64,000 nucleotides of DNA from Symbiodinium natans (taxonomy: Eukaryota > Sar > Dinophyceae > Suessiales > Symbiodiniaceae), in assembly GCA_905221605.1 (NCBI GenBank), contig CAJNDS010002274.1, positions 1 through 64,000 of the forward strand. The letters are read 5' to 3'. A model generated the notes under the pieces. That model had not been told where the DNA came from and made no database searches. It saw nothing but the letters and a program-made list of their open reading frames with translations. This document shows, in pieces, positions 51,101 through 63,642 of this stretch; positions within the stretch are counted from its first letter, which is position 1, and every line of letters starts with the position of its first letter. A program made the position numbers and the translations under genes.

Positions 51101-51469
51101 CGCTGTCCCAACGAGGCCCCATGGCAATTCGACACCCCACCTCGTGCACAGGCATTTTCTGCACTCGCATCTCCAAGTGTGTGGCGATAGTGCTGAGGGC
51201 CTCAAGGGCGCTACCCTGCTCCATTTACACGGCATGTGCTTTCTACACGAAACGCAGGAACCTGCGCCTGATGCGTAGATGTCTCTATGCATTGTTTGAA
51301 CACCCTCCTCTTGCTTATCTACACAGGCGTTTAGGGCTACCCTAAACTTCAGTGCTGGCCCTTTTTGGGTCGTCATGCAGCACCATGAGTCAGAACCTAA
51401 AGACATAGACAAATCAAAAAATTAGAAATAGATTGGTGTTTCGACCGGCCACGATCCCACATGGAATTA

Positions 51470-52210
51470 AGGGCATGCCAAATGCATTCTTCGTCGCCCG
51501 AAACATGCGTTGGCAACGCTTTCCCGACTGCCCTCGTTCATGAACTCGTCGATTCTCTTTCTTTCTCTGCATAAGAAGGAAGAGCTATAAGGGCCCTAAC
51601 ACGTCTAGCAGCATTTTCGATGTTTTGCAATACTTCCGAAAGCGGCCCAGAGTCAAAAGGAACATGCCTACATGCATTTTTCAGGGCCGGCTGCATGCAT
51701 TCGCGTAGCTGCTTCTTTGCAAAACCACAATTGACCTGAAAAGACAGGCCGGACACAGAAAACCAAAATGCAAAAGTATTCTCCCCCGTGCGTAAATGCA
51801 TTCGGCTCTCTTTCTCCCTTATTGATATATGCTCAAGGAAAGAATATCATTGCAAATGTGGAAAACCAAGACCAAAACAAGACCAAATGCATTTTGCAAG
51901 CCTCCAAGACTGCAAACGCATTCTTCGCCCGTGCCTAGATGCATTCAGCTCTGCTTCCCTTTCGGAAAATGCTATCAGTATCAGCGCAAGTGTGGAAAGC
52001 CGGTCGTCCATGTCTATTGGGCTGTCTGTGTTTCGTTACAGCGTGCAAACCAATCAAAATTCAAATCCAAATACAGAAATAGAGTGGTGTTTTGCGACCA
52101 ACCACGATCCCACAAGGCATGCCAAATGCATTTTTCGTTGCCCGCGGGATTCATTTGGCAACGGTTTCCCTTCGCGTTGTACGCTGGTGTGCATTGTGCA
52201 AGGCGGCTAA
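51470..52210. repeat. Diverged repeats around AAATGCATT motifs
   Basis: A sequence with GTGTTTYG...CCACGATCCCACA, GGCATGCCAAATGCATTYTT and TTGGCAACG-TTTCCC occurs at about 51435-51530 and 52088-52180. Another pair, with TGCATTCRGCTCTSYTTCCC and GCAA-TGTGGAAA, occurs at about 51797-51860 and 51940-52000. No gene is supported. Confidence 0.6.
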
Positions 52211-52759
52211 AAGCTTCCACAATAGACCTGACCCCGTCTGGCCCCTGATGCAGGTCCCGGATGCAGTGAATAAAATAAATTCGTGTTTCGTTCACACGTT
52301 CACTCATTAGTTTCATGCGTCGCTTCACTCCTTATAAACTAATGTGTTCACATTGTTCACTTCGGAATCCTAATATTGGGTCTTTAGGCTAGTTCCCTGG
52401 CTTCCGGATTCACCTTTAGGACGTACCATTCATCACTTGGTCTGGAAAGGTCCCAACTTTGAGTCAGAGGACACCAAAATGAAATGCCCAACATATCCCA
52501 AGAGTGTTAAGCTGTTGACCAAGATTCGGGCGAAAGGTTTTTGAAAGCCCCAGCATGTTAAACTTGAGGGGCAGATTCCGGACAAAAGCTTTTGACTCTG
52601 TAAAGGGGAATGGACCACCTGGGAAAGGCACTGCGCCTGCCGCGAACCCAAGAGTGGACCGCCAACCACGGCAGCTTCAGCCGCGGCGTGGCGCTTTCAC
52701 CAGCAACAAGGTCTTAGAGCGCAACCCCCGACGGGACTCGTTGCGAAGGGCGTCTTCTT

Positions 52760-53214
52760 GAGGAGAGGGCCCCAAAACTTGGGCGCTATTTGAGTACGCT
52801 CGGTCCCCAAAGAGCACGATGCTAGTTGAAGATGCTCCGTCTTTTCGCACACAAAGACCAACCCCCAAGAGGCCTCTCTGAAACCTTCAAACCTCACGCT
52901 GGGCCCTTCAAGCACGTTATGAATGTAGGACTTTCAGGCCTAGCGCGAGCCATTTGGTACGTGTTTCAACGTGTCAAAACGCCATAGATGTTTCCCCGGC
53001 GGACTTATTTGCTCGCGCCATGGCGCGAGCTATTTGGTCATCAGGACGCAGTTGGGGTGCTAGTTGCTTGCGATGTCACTGTACGAGCATGAAGGGAAGG
53101 GACATGCGACAAACTTCTAGGCCCTCACCAAACCCTACGAGCACAAAGGGAGGGGACATACGACAAACCTCTCAGACTCTGAGAGATATGTTTTGATTCT
53201 ACAATGTTCTGAAA
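52760..53214. repeat. Left flank of the satellite, partial larger repeat
   Basis: Contains one diverged 71-bp unit (52768-52840), the CCCTTCAAGCACGTTATGAAT motif (52905) and a damaged copy of the palindrome built on GCGCGAGCTATTTGGTC (53001-53040). These recur at 56.0-59.1 kb. Confidence 0.75.
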
Positions 53215-55990
53215 GCGCGGGCTAGTTGAACACGATCGGTCGCCAAAACTTGGGCGCTATTTGAGTACGCTCGGTCCCAAGAAGCAGGATGCTAGTTGAA
53301 CACGCTCGGTCCCCAAAGCTTGGGCGCTGTTTGAGTACGCTCGGTCCGCAAAAAGCAGGATGCTAGTTGAACACGCTCGGTCCCCAAAGCTTGGGCGCTA
53401 TTTGAGTACGCTCGATCCCCAAAAAGCAGGATGCTAGTTGAACACGCTCGGTCCCCAAAGCTTGGGCGCTATTTGAGTACGCTCGGTCCCCAACAAGCAG
53501 GATGCTAGTTGAACACGCTCGGTCCCCAAAGCTTGGGCGCTATTTGAGTACGCTCGGTCCCCAAAAAGCAGGACTAGTTGAACACGCTCGGTCCCCAAAG
53601 CTTGGGCGTTATTTGAGTACGCTCGGTCCCCAAAAAGCAGGATGCTAGTTGAACACGCTCGGTCCCCAAAGCTTGGGGGCTATTTGAGTACGCTCGGTCC
53701 CCAAAAAAAGCAGGATGCTAGTTGAACACGCTCGGTCCCCAAAGCTTGGGCGCTATTTGAGTACGCTCGGTCCCCAAAAAGCAGGACTAGTTGAACACGC
53801 TCGGTCCCCAAAGCTTGGGCGTTATTTGAGTACGCTCGGTCCCCAAAAAGCAGGATGCTAGTTGAACACGCTCGGTCCCTAAAGCTTGGGCGCTATTTGA
53901 GTACGCTCGGTCCCCAAAAAGCAGGATGCTAGTTGAACACGCTCGGTCCCCAAAGCTTGGGCGCTATTTGAGTACGCTCGGTCCCCAAAAAGCAGGATGC
54001 TAGTTGAACACGCTCGGTCCCCAAAGCTTGGGCGCTATTTGAGTACGCTCGGTCCCCAAAAAGCAGGATGCTAGTTGAACACGCTCGGTCCCCAAAGCTT
54101 GGGCGCTATTTGAGTACGCTCGGTCCCCAAAAAGCAGGATGCTAGTTGAACACGCTCGGTCCCCAAAGCTTGGGCGCTATTTGAGTACGCTCGGTCCCCA
54201 AAAAGCAGGATGCTAGTTGAACACGCTCGGTCCCCAAAGCTTGGGCGCTATTTGAGTACGCTCGGTCCCCAAAAAGCAGGATGCTAGTTGAACACGCTCG
54301 GTCCCCAAAGCTTGGGCGCTAGTTTGAGTACGCTCGGTCCCCAAAAAGCAGGATGCTAGTTGAACACGCTCGGTCCCCAAAGCTTGGGCGCTATTTGAGT
54401 ACGCTCGGTCCCCAAAAAGCAGGATGCTAGTTGAACACGCTCGGTCCCCAAAGCTTGGGCGCTATTTGAGTACGCTCGGTCCCCAAAAAGCAGGATGCTA
54501 GTTGAACACGCTCGGTCCCCAAAGCTTGGGCGCTATTTGAGTACGCTCGGTCCCCAAAAAGCAGGATGCTAGTTGAACACGCTCGGTCCCCAAAGCTTGG
54601 GCGCTATTTGAGTACGCTCGGTCCCCAAAAAGCAGGATGCTAGTTGAACACGCTCGGTCCCCAAAGCTTGGGCGCTATTTGAGTACGCTCGGTCCCCAAA
54701 AAGCAGGATGCTAGTTGAACACGCTCGGTCCCCAAAGCTTGGGCGCTATTTGAGTACGCTCGGTCCCCAAAAAGCAGGATGCTAGTTGAACACGCTCGGT
54801 CCCCAAAGCTTGGGCGCTATTGAGTACGCTCGGTCCCCAAAAAGCAGGATGCTAGTTGAACACGCTCGGTCCCCAAAGCTTGGGCGCTATTTGAGCTCGG
54901 TCCCCAAAAAGCAGGATGCTAGTTGAACACGCTCGGTCCCCAAAGCTTGGGCGCTATTTGAGTACGCTCGGTCCCCAAAAAGCAGGATGCTAGTTGAACA
55001 CGCTCGGTCCCCAAAGCTTGGGCGCCATTTGAGCGCGCTCGGTCCCCAAAATGCAGGATGCTAGTTGAACACGCGCGGTCCCCAAAGCTTGGGCGCTATT
55101 TGAGTACGCTCGGTCCCCAAAAGGCAGGATGCTAGTTGAACACGCTCGGTCCCCAAAGCTTGGGCGCTATTTGAGTACGCTCGGTCCCCAAAAAGCAGGA
55201 TGCTAGTTGAACACGCTCGTCCCCAAAGCTTGGGCGCTATTTGAGTACGCTCGGTCCCCAAAAGCAGGATGCTAGTTGAACACGCTCGGTCCCCAAAGCT
55301 TGGGCGCTGTTTGAGTACGCTCGGTCGCCAAAAAGCAGGATGATAGTTGAACACGCTCGGTCCCCAAAGCTTGGGCGCTATTTGAGTACGCTCGGTCCCC
55401 AAAAAGCAGGATGCTAGTTGAACACGCTCGGTCCCCAAAGCTTGGGCGCTATTTGAGTACGCTCGGTCCCCAAAAAGCAGGATGCTAGTTGAACACGCTC
55501 GGTCCCCAAAGCTTGGGCGCTGTTTGAGTACGCTCGGTCCCCAAAAAGCAGGATGCTAGTTGAACACGCTCGGTCCCCAAAGCTTGGGCGCTATGTGAGT
55601 ATGCCCGGTCCCCAAAAAGCAGGATGCTAGCTGAACACGCTCGGTCCCCAAAGCTTGGGCGCTATTTGAGTAGACTCGGTCCCCAAAAAGCAGGATGCTA
55701 GTTGAACACGCTCGGTCCCCAAAGCTTGGGCGCTATTTGAGTACGCTCGGTCCCCAAAACGCAGGATGCTAGTTGAACACGCTCGATCCCCAAAGCTTGG
55801 GCGCTGTTTGAGTACGCTCGGTCCCCTTAAAAGCAGGATGCTAGTTGAACACGCTCGGTCCCCAAAGCTTGGGCGCTATTTGAGTACGCTCGGTCCCCAA
55901 AAAGCAGGATGCTAGTTGAACACGCTCGGTCCCCAAAGCTTGGGCGCTATTTGAGTACGCTCGGTCCCCAAAAAGCCGGATGCTAGTTCA
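53215..55990. repeat. 71-bp satellite array, about 39 copies
   Basis: The unit is GATGCTAGTTGAACACGCTC, GGTCCCCAAAGCTTGGGCGC, TATTTGAGTACGCTCGGTCC, CCAAAAAGCAG. Each unit holds two half-units that share CGCTCGGTCCCCAAA. Copies are nearly identical in the centre (about 53900-54800) and more varied at the ends. Two copies at about 53570 and 53785 lack GATGC. Open minus-strand frames across it are a by-product. Confidence 0.95.
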
Positions 55991-56680
55991 GTATTTTCGC
56001 ACACACACACACACAAGGACCAACTCTTTGAAACCTTCATCGCACGCCGGCCCTTCAAGCACGTTATGAATCTCGGACTTTTCAGGCCTAACCTCTAGAA
56101 GGCCCTCACCCTACGAACACGAAGGGAGGGGACATGTGACAAACTGTTAAGGCCCTCACCAAACCTACGAGCATGAAGAGAGGGGACATACGACAAACCT
56201 CTAAGGGATATGCTTTTACTTCTACAGTGTTCTGAAAGTGCTAACGTCAAGAAAGAACACGGGTTTTTTTGCGCTTGTACAGAACCTTGTCGTAGAGCAA
56301 GCAGAGTTTCAACTCTGCAACGGTGATAAAGGTTTTTGGAAACACCACAGGAGCTCTTCCCATAAAGAGATAGACAATAGCTTTCTAAACCACCCTCTTT
56401 TAGGGGCATAGGGTTTATGATTTCAGGGCATATTCACAGCCCTTTTAGAGCCACGATTACGTTACCAGCACGGGCTTTTGGGTTTCATCGTAAGCAACTG
56501 GCCGCATCTGCGCCCTTATGACCGAATAGCTCGTGCCAGCGCTGCCCCCTCTCCCCCATTGGATGGCAACTTGCCAGGAGAAGTTTGCCACGCGAGTCCG
56601 TGCCCGGAATTCTAACGCCCAAAAGCCTGTGTACTGGTGACGTAATCGTGGCCCCACATAACCCATCCCCTAAAAGCTCC

Positions 56681-56879
56681 GACCGAATAGCTCGCGCCCG
56701 GTTGTGGGGCCACGATTACGTTACCAGCGCAGTTGTTTGGGCGGTTCTTGACACGGTCTTTTCGCAACAAACGAGACCACCCTGTTTCTGTGCGAAAAGA
56801 CCGTGTCAAACACCGCCCAAAAAGACCCTCCGCTGGTAACGTAACCGTGGCTCTATAACCCGGCGCGAGCTATTTGGTC
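56681..56879. mobile_element. Foldback (MITE-like) element, copy 1
   Basis: A 199-bp imperfect palindrome. The left arm starts GACCGAATAGCTCGCGCC and passes GGCCACGATTACGTTACCAG and GGCGGTTCTTGACACGGTCT; the right arm is its reverse complement, ending GCGAGCTATTTGGTC. Arms are about 85 bases with a loop of about 28. There is no coding capacity. Confidence 0.7.
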
Positions 56880-56940
56880 AGAGCGTGTTGCCCTGAAGAC
56901 GTGTTTCAACGTGTTAAAACACCATAGATGTTTCCCTTGC

Positions 56941-56978
56941 GACCAAATAGCTCGCGCTATGGCGTGAGCTATTTGGTC
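56941..56978. repeat. Short palindrome
   Basis: GACCAAATAGCTCGCGC - TATG - GCGTGAGCTATTTGGTC, 17-base arms with one mismatch. The arm equals the terminal sequence of the foldback element. A second copy lies at 58429-58466. Confidence 0.85.
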
Positions 56979-58203
56979 ATCGGGGCGCAGTTGGGGTGCT
57001 AGTTGCTTACGATGTCACCGTACGACAAACTTCTAGGGCTCACCAAACCCTACGATCACAAAGGGAGGGGACATGCGACAAACCTCTAAGACTCTAAGGG
57101 CTGCGCTTTTACGTCTACAGTGTTCTGAAAGCGCGGTCCCCAAAACTTGGGTGCTACTTGAGTACGCTCGGTCCTGCAAAGCAGAATGCTAGTTCAACAC
57201 GCTCAGTCTTTTCGCACACACACACACACACACAATGACCAGCCCCCAAGAGGCCCCTCTGAAACCTTCAAACCTCACAAGCTGGGCCCTTCAAGCACGT
57301 TATGAATCTCGGACTTTTCAGGCCTAACCTCTAAGGGCCCTCACCCTACGAGCACGAAGGTAGGGGGCATGCGACAAACTTCTAAGGCCCTCGTCATCAA
57401 ACCCTACGGCCTTACGAGCACGAAGAGAGGGCACACACGATAAACCTCTAAGGGATATGCTTTTACATAGGGTTGCAACTATATAACGGTTATAACGGTT
57501 GTCGGAAACACCAGAGGAGCTCTTCCCATAAAGAGATAAACATTTGCTTAAACCACCCTCTTTGGGCATAGGGGCATATTCACGAGCCTTCTGGAGCCAC
57601 GATTATGTTACCAGCACAGGTTTTTGGGTTTCATCGTAAACAACTGGCCCCCATCTGCGCCCTGATGACCAAACAGCTCGTGCCAGAGCCCCCCCCTCTC
57701 CCCCATGCAATGGCCAACTTGCCAAGAGAGGCTTGCCGTTTTGCTTCTTTCTCAACCTTTGTAGTTCCCAAATACCCGGAAACCAATCTGCGCACGCTTT
57801 CTCGATGTTTTCCATGGTCTGCGCATGTGTCTTTCATTGAAAACAAAAAAGGGGGTCCGTTCAAGTCCGCGCCCGGAATTCTAACGCCCAAAAAGCCTGT
57901 GTGCTCTGGTGACGTCATCGTGGCCCCACATAACCCATCCCCTAAAATTGGGGGTGGGCGCCATCCAGTTGCTGCTTCTGCTACGGCCCGTTACAGTGAA
58001 CCGTTACAGCTTCCGTTACAGAATCGGGCAGCGCTCCGTTGCAGCCTTCCGATACGGCTCCGTCACAGCTCCGCGACAAATCCGTTGCAGCTCCGCCCCT
58101 TTCCGTTACAGTTTCTGTTATAAGCCCCGTTACCGGCGAGCATTTCTGTCATAGTAGAGGCCCGCAAATGATGGTAGAGCCTCGCCCCAACCCGAAAAGC
58201 TCC

Positions 58204-58367
58204 GACCAAATAGCTCGCGCCGGGTTGTGGAGCACGTTACGAGCACAGGTCTTTTGGCGGTTGTTGACACCGTCTTTTCGCGCAAAAAGAGACCACCAAA
58301 ACCGCCCAAAAAGACCTGTGCTGGTAACGTCATCGTGGCTCCATAACCCGGCGCGGGCTATTTGGTC
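58204..58367. mobile_element. Foldback (MITE-like) element, copy 2
   Basis: A 164-bp imperfect palindrome with the same terminal sequence as copy 1 and arms containing GGCGGTTGTTGACACCGTCT / ACCAAAACCGCCCAAAAAGA. It differs from copy 1 by loss of parts of the centre. Confidence 0.7.
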
Positions 58368-59134
58368 AGAGCGCGTTGCCATGAAGACGTGTTTCAACGT
58401 GTTAAAACACCATGGATGTTTCCCTTGCGACCAAATAGCTCGCGCTATGGCGTGAGCTATTTGGTCATCGGGGCGCAGTTGGGGTGCTAGTTGCTTACGA
58501 TGTCACTGGACGAGCACGAAAGGAAGGGACATGCGACAAACTGCTAGGGCCTCACCAAACCCTACGAGCACGAAGAGGGGGGACATACGACAAACCTCTA
58601 AGGGATATGCTCTTACAGTGCGCTCCCTACGCTCGGTCCCAAAAAGCAGGATGCTAGTTGAACACACTAGGTCCCCAAAACTTGGGTTCTATTTGAGTCC
58701 GCTCAGTCCTGCAAAGCAGGATGCTAGTTGAACACGGCTGCATGCGCTCAATCTCTAAACACACACGAGGACCAACCGCCAAGAACCTTCAAACCTCGAT
58801 GGTTGGGCCCTTCAAGCACTTTATGAATCTAGGACTGTCAAGCCTAACCTCTAGGGGCCCTCACCCTACGAGCGACATCTAGGGCCCTCACCAAACCCTA
58901 CGAGCACAAGAGACGTACAACAAACCTCTAAAGGATATGCTTTTGCTTCTACAGTGTTCTGAAAGTGCAAACGTTAGGAAAAACATAGTTTTTTTTTACG
59001 CTTGCATAAAACCTTTTTGCAGAGCAAGCAGAGTTGCAACTCCATAACGGTTATAGAGGCTTTTGGAAACACCACAGGAGCTCTTCCCATAAGGAGATGA
59101 ACATCTGCTTAAACCACCCTCGCATAGGGTTTAT

Positions 59135-60590
59135 CATTTCAAGACCACACGATTCTGGGGAATTGTGAGGTTTTCTGTTGCAAGTTTCAGTTCAACGGAA
59201 AAGCCCCCAAAGATCTGGCAAAGGCTTCCTGATTGTCTTTGACTACAAGAAGCCAAGGTCTGGGCCAGAGCACCCCAAGTTGTCGGGCCACGTGTGTTTC
59301 GACATGGTTCAGAACTGAAAGAGCTCGTTCTGGCCGGGCACCGTGCTGGGAAAAAACTCCCTTGCAGCCGCTTGAAAGAGCCTAAAAACCGATTTCCACT
59401 CCAATAGGACATTAGAAGGATTCGCCCTGGCCCAGCACCAGGGATACACTTGTTCTTCACATAGACCCACTGAAAGGCAAGCACCTTTAAACTTTAGAGA
59501 ACTTGAGTACGCTCAAAGCTCAACAAAGCAACTACTTTCTGGCCCAAACCTGCATTCCTGAAGAGTTGCACGCTTCCTCCTGCAAACAGCCTGATGTGAA
59601 TGCCTTCTCATACGGCTTTCCTTCACAGAACCATACCTCAAAAACGTGTGCATGCATGATGTTGGGTTCTCCTGAATATGAGCTTCTCGTCATTGCTCGC
59701 TTCCCTAAGATCTTCTCATGGGAACACGATACATCAATGGAAGCAGTGAAGGTTTTCCCCCTGCAGCAGATTCTCCTGACATTGATTTGTCTCTCGAAAA
59801 ATTACGGATGAAGAAACTGTAAGAAGAGGAAAGGCTGACCGACGAAAAACACAGGAGGTCAGTGACTTCTGCCTCTTCCATTCTCGTCATGAACCTCTTC
59901 TCCAATTTCCGCTTCACATGAGACGATAGCGAAACCTACACTGCAGCTTAATAAGCCAACAAGGAGCAAACAACAAACATGGGGGAGGGGAGGCTGGGAC
60001 CAAAATTGGGACGACCGCTGCTGGTATTGGACTTGCGCCAGCCCTTGGTGGGGGAGGGGAGATGAAGCAAGACCACTCGAGACCGGAGCGAGCGAATGGC
60101 CCCGCGTGGAGGGCGGAAAAAGGCGGAAGGGTCAGCCTCCTACGCCTACATGGTGTCGTCCAAGTTCACTTCTACTTCTTCTGTCCAAGTTCGCTCCGGC
60201 TCTCTCTCTCTCTCTCTCGCTGGTTTTCCGTCTTCCGTTCCTAGGAGGTGTGGGCTCCACGCTGCTTCTTTTTGTTCCTTTCTTCTCATCCACAATTTCT
60301 TCTCTGTGCTCGTGATCGGAATGCATCAGGGGATGCCAAGGTAGACCACTTCAAGCCAAGGTGCTTTGTCCACACGCAACTTGGACTGCCTGAGTCGCAG
60401 CCGCATGCAGACGGCGCATGACGCATGCTGGCAGTCCGCCCTCCGCCCTCCGAGTTTGGCCAGGGTGCTGCAATATCCGCAGGGCATGCAATCGTACGTA
60501 GGAAGGGATCACGCCGTCACCCTCAGGGGCCAAGGCCTTCAAAGATCAAGCAGAGCCCCCAGGGAGACCCTAAGCTTGCCCACACTGGTC
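59135..60590. other. Spacer, no firmly supported gene
   Basis: A minus-strand frame at 59484-59134 reads AFQWVYVKNKCIPGAGPGRI, which could be coding but shows no known motif. A CT microsatellite lies at 60201-60221. Confidence 0.35.
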
Positions 60591-60594
60591 TCGT

Positions 60595-60672
60595 CTTGGC
60601 CTTTTCATCCTTCAGGGCGTCATGCAGGCTTTGGAGCGCTTTCTGCTCGAAGTCTAACAAGGGCACGTTGAG
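60595..60672 (-). CDS. Short exon of an unknown gene
   Basis: Minus frame reads IFLNVPLLDFEQKALQSLHD then ALKDEKAKTR. It is helical and charged, with G/C third positions. Neighbouring exons were not joined. Confidence 0.3.
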
Positions 60673-60920
60673 GAAGATTAAGCGGTTTCCTTAGGCTTTA
60701 CGACCCCCCCACAGATCACAGCAAGCTGTTCAAACGAGGCGCTGAACTGAACTGATCGCTGAGGCTGCTGCCCGTCTTTCCCTCCGGCAGAGGGGCGCCA
60801 CCGCGATGAATGTCATGGGCTGATGGCTCATACAGCACCTCGCAGAGAAATGACGGCCGAAAGAAACAAACATAAAAGACTTACAATTCAACACAGACAT
60901 AACACGTCACATACGTAACG

Positions 60921-60962
60921 CACACACACACACAGAGAGAGAGAGATATATATATATATATG
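60921..60962. repeat. Compound microsatellite (CA)n(GA)n(TA)n
   Basis: Runs of ACAC, AGAG and ATAT follow each other without a break. Confidence 0.95.
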
Positions 60963-61679
60963 AGTATGTATACGATGCGAATGGAGTACGCGGGCAGGAG
61001 CGCGGCCGAGGCGCGACTTCGGGTGGCAGCGTGAACTCGTGCAGGGCTTGCGTCAAGACCTGACGAGTGTCAGCATTTTGCAGCAACGCGAAGCCCCGAC
61101 GATCAGTGGTGCTGCTAAGATGAAGCCAGAGGGGCTAAGCCACCGATCGCTGGCGCCGCATGCGCCTCTTCAAAGAGCGTAGCCGTGCAGGCCCTGCAAG
61201 GACAGGCACACAAGTTGCTTGCGACACCAAACTTGCAGGCTTCTTGCAAGAGCTTGCAATAAGCTTCGAAGAGGCCTCTTCGAGCGGGCCTGTGACGCCA
61301 GCGATCCGCAGGGAAACGACACTCATGTGAGCCACTCCAAGCAGGAGATTTCAAGCAGGAAATTTCAAGGCCGGCACGCCATACATAGCCCAAACACCTT
61401 CACGCGAAGCCCAGGAGAATGAGACAAAAGCCCTGGCGCACTCTAGGGGACGGGCTTCAGGGCACGCTCAGAATGACTCCGGCCCCACAAGTTATACGTA
61501 AGCCAAGAGCAGCCGTCCAATGCAAATCACTCGCAGTCGTCAACGAGCACGATTGCAAATGAAAGCGCAAAAACCTCGCACGATCTCGCACGCCAACTTT
61601 TTCGTTCGCCCCGTCACCTTTCCCTTGCTGGGTAATCCAGTGCTGGCAGCTCCTGTCAGGAAATGCCAGAAGGCAAAGA

Positions 61680-63100
61680 GGAATGTGTGCTCTGCTCGCT
61701 GCACTTCTCTCCTGCTGAAGCAGAGAACTCGGCCATCTGCCAGACGAAGGCTCAGATCTCCAGTGGGGCTGAGTTGAAGCGACTCGGACTTCAGATCCTG
61801 TGTGCTCTTAACACAAAGATTCAAAAAACTAAGCACACAAGAGAGATTTCATTTAAGCACGCAAGAAAAAGGCACGCTTCAGCAACTTACAAGCAAGCAG
61901 CCATCGGCTCGCAGAAGTGGCGAAGCACCGTCTGCACCAACAGCCGCCCGCGAAGATCCACCACTCGTAGGCCACTGTCTTGGCCCAAGACCACCAAGAA
62001 CCCTCAGAGCTTTGAAACTGCGGAAACTGCCCAAGACAACTGAAGACAACCCTTCAAGAAGAAGGCGTGACTCATGCCTAGATGTCTTGGCCTCGCTCCT
62101 GGCAATCTTTGCCCCCCTAGGCCCTAGCAGCATTGGAGTCACAAGCGCTTCAGTTTCCTTAGCTTAAGACCCTGCGAAACAACACCGCAAGCCCATCAGG
62201 ATGCGTCAACGTTCAAAACACCACGGCACGCGCAAGACATGTTTGCAAGGTTTTGCTTAAGCCTCCACTTCAAGGACCGTCACTGCGCAGGCTGTGGAAA
62301 CTTGAAAACTTGCAGCATCGACCGGGCGCTGGCTAATGACAAATAGCTGTAGCTCTGCTGTGGGAATGATCCAAGTAAGTCAGGGAGCCTAACACATCCA
62401 CCTTCCATGCAGACCCATGCGGTGACTGCGAAACCAAAGGCCAAGGTGAAAGCGCGAAGCGAGTGGAAACGGTAACACGCATTGGTGCCGCGGTTGCCCC
62501 GCCTCCAGCTCGGATGTCTAGCTGCAAGACCGGGCTGTCGAGGACCTGTCCGGGCCATACTTGATGCAATCAAGCACAGAAGCCACAGAAACCCTCACAC
62601 TGACTCACACTCTGGTCGCAAGTCCCAACTTGCAACACTGAGTCGCCGTCCATCGGCGGGAACAGCAAGTACCCTCCAACGGTGCTTAGTAAATGCAGGG
62701 CAGCTCGCGTAGCAAAAGCAACGAAGCCCTCAGCCACCGCCGTGTGCTCTACACGTCCTCGGATCTTGTACTCCCAGACCAAGTTTCCAAAGCGCCAGGC
62801 CCTGACCGTGGTGTTGCGGCCTCTTCGAGGTCGACGGCCTCGGCGGGTCTCAAGAAGTAGTGCCACGCCAGATTCGTTGTCCACCACATGGCGCCGTTCT
62901 TGTTGTTCCTGTTTTTTGGCTCGCGGAGGTGAGGCAGAGGGATCCGGACGATCTGGATCCTCCTCAGACATCTCACTGTCGCTCTCGCCACTCTCGCCGC
63001 TTTGCTCCATGGCATCCTTCTCGTCCGGCGAGCTGGCATTGGCCTTCGGACCATCGCGCGGGTCAGACATAGGTGAGGAAGCTCGTGTGCTGAGAGGTTG
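61680..63100 (-). CDS. Beta-propeller protein, HIRA-like, partial exon model
   Basis: Exon 1 (63069 or earlier, to 62607) starts with an acidic tail (MSDPRDGPKANASS, SGESDSEMSEEDPDRPD) and reads TVRAWRFGNLVWEYKI, TAVAEGFVAFATRAALHLLS and GGYLLFPPMDGDSVLQV, with donor AGT|GTGAGTCAG. Later minus exons look like propeller strands: DSPVLQLDIRAGGGATA (about 62545-62405, donor AAG|GTGGAT), LVVLGQDSGLRVVDLRGR (about 62005-61910, donor GTAAGT) and LQLSPTGDLSLRLADGRVLC (about 61797-61730). The G-x-L-L-x-P-P phrase recalls the HIRA domain of the histone H3.3 chaperone. The propeller call is fair; HIRA itself is a guess. The 3' end was not found. Confidence 0.45.
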
Positions 63101-63589
63101 TGCGGTATGCGACAAGCGCACCTTGAACTAAGCAAGTCATACAGCCCTTCGCGAGACATGTCCGCTGCTTGTTGGCTCTCCAACATCAGCTAGTCACATT
63201 GTTTCATTTCACTACCAATGCAACTTTGAACCACGGACACTACCAAAGGCAAGCAGAAATTGCAACTGCAACGACTCCCGACTAAGCACAAGCAGCACCG
63301 CTGCATTTTCATTTATTCAAGAGCCAATGGGTACGGATTCGCAGCAACATTTAGCCGCTTTGGCATGCATGTGTTCCGCGTAGCCCGCGCAGAGAACATA
63401 AGTGTGCTATACCCCCTTGTCTGGCTAATCCATCTATGAAACGGGGCCACCAACAGCAGCGCAAGCATCGACAGTGCAGCTGCACGGAACTGCCTCACTC
63501 GACTATGACGCGGTGCACTGTACAGAAGTCATGGTAGCCTGAAAACACGCGCGGGATGATTCGTGGCTGTCCCAGGAGCGAGAGTCAGA

Positions 63590-63642
63590 GAGCAAAAGAG
63601 AGAGAGAGAGAGAGAGGGAGGGAGGGAGAGGGAGGGAGGGTG
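63590..63642. repeat. (GA)n/(GGGA)n microsatellite
   Basis: AGAGAGAG passing into GGGAGGGAGGGAG. Confidence 0.9.

Larger units (their letters stand above)
55991..59130. repeat. Larger composite repeat units beside the satellite
   Basis: Three successive units (starting near 55990, 57195 and 58720) share, in order, a CA microsatellite or its remnant, ACCTTCAAACCTCR, GGGCCCTTCAAGCACGTTATG, CCTACGAGCACGAAG-G, a GTTCTGAAAGTGC region and CACAGGAGCTCTTCCCATAA. The first two then carry a GAGCCACGATTAYGTTACCAGC segment, a foldback element and a short palindrome. 57975-58130 is an irregular CCGTTACAGCT repeat. Confidence 0.8.

Noticed and set aside
55061-55438. Minus-strand ORF across the 71-bp array
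   Set aside because: It is a by-product of the satellite unit lacking a stop in one frame; other parts of the array are interrupted.
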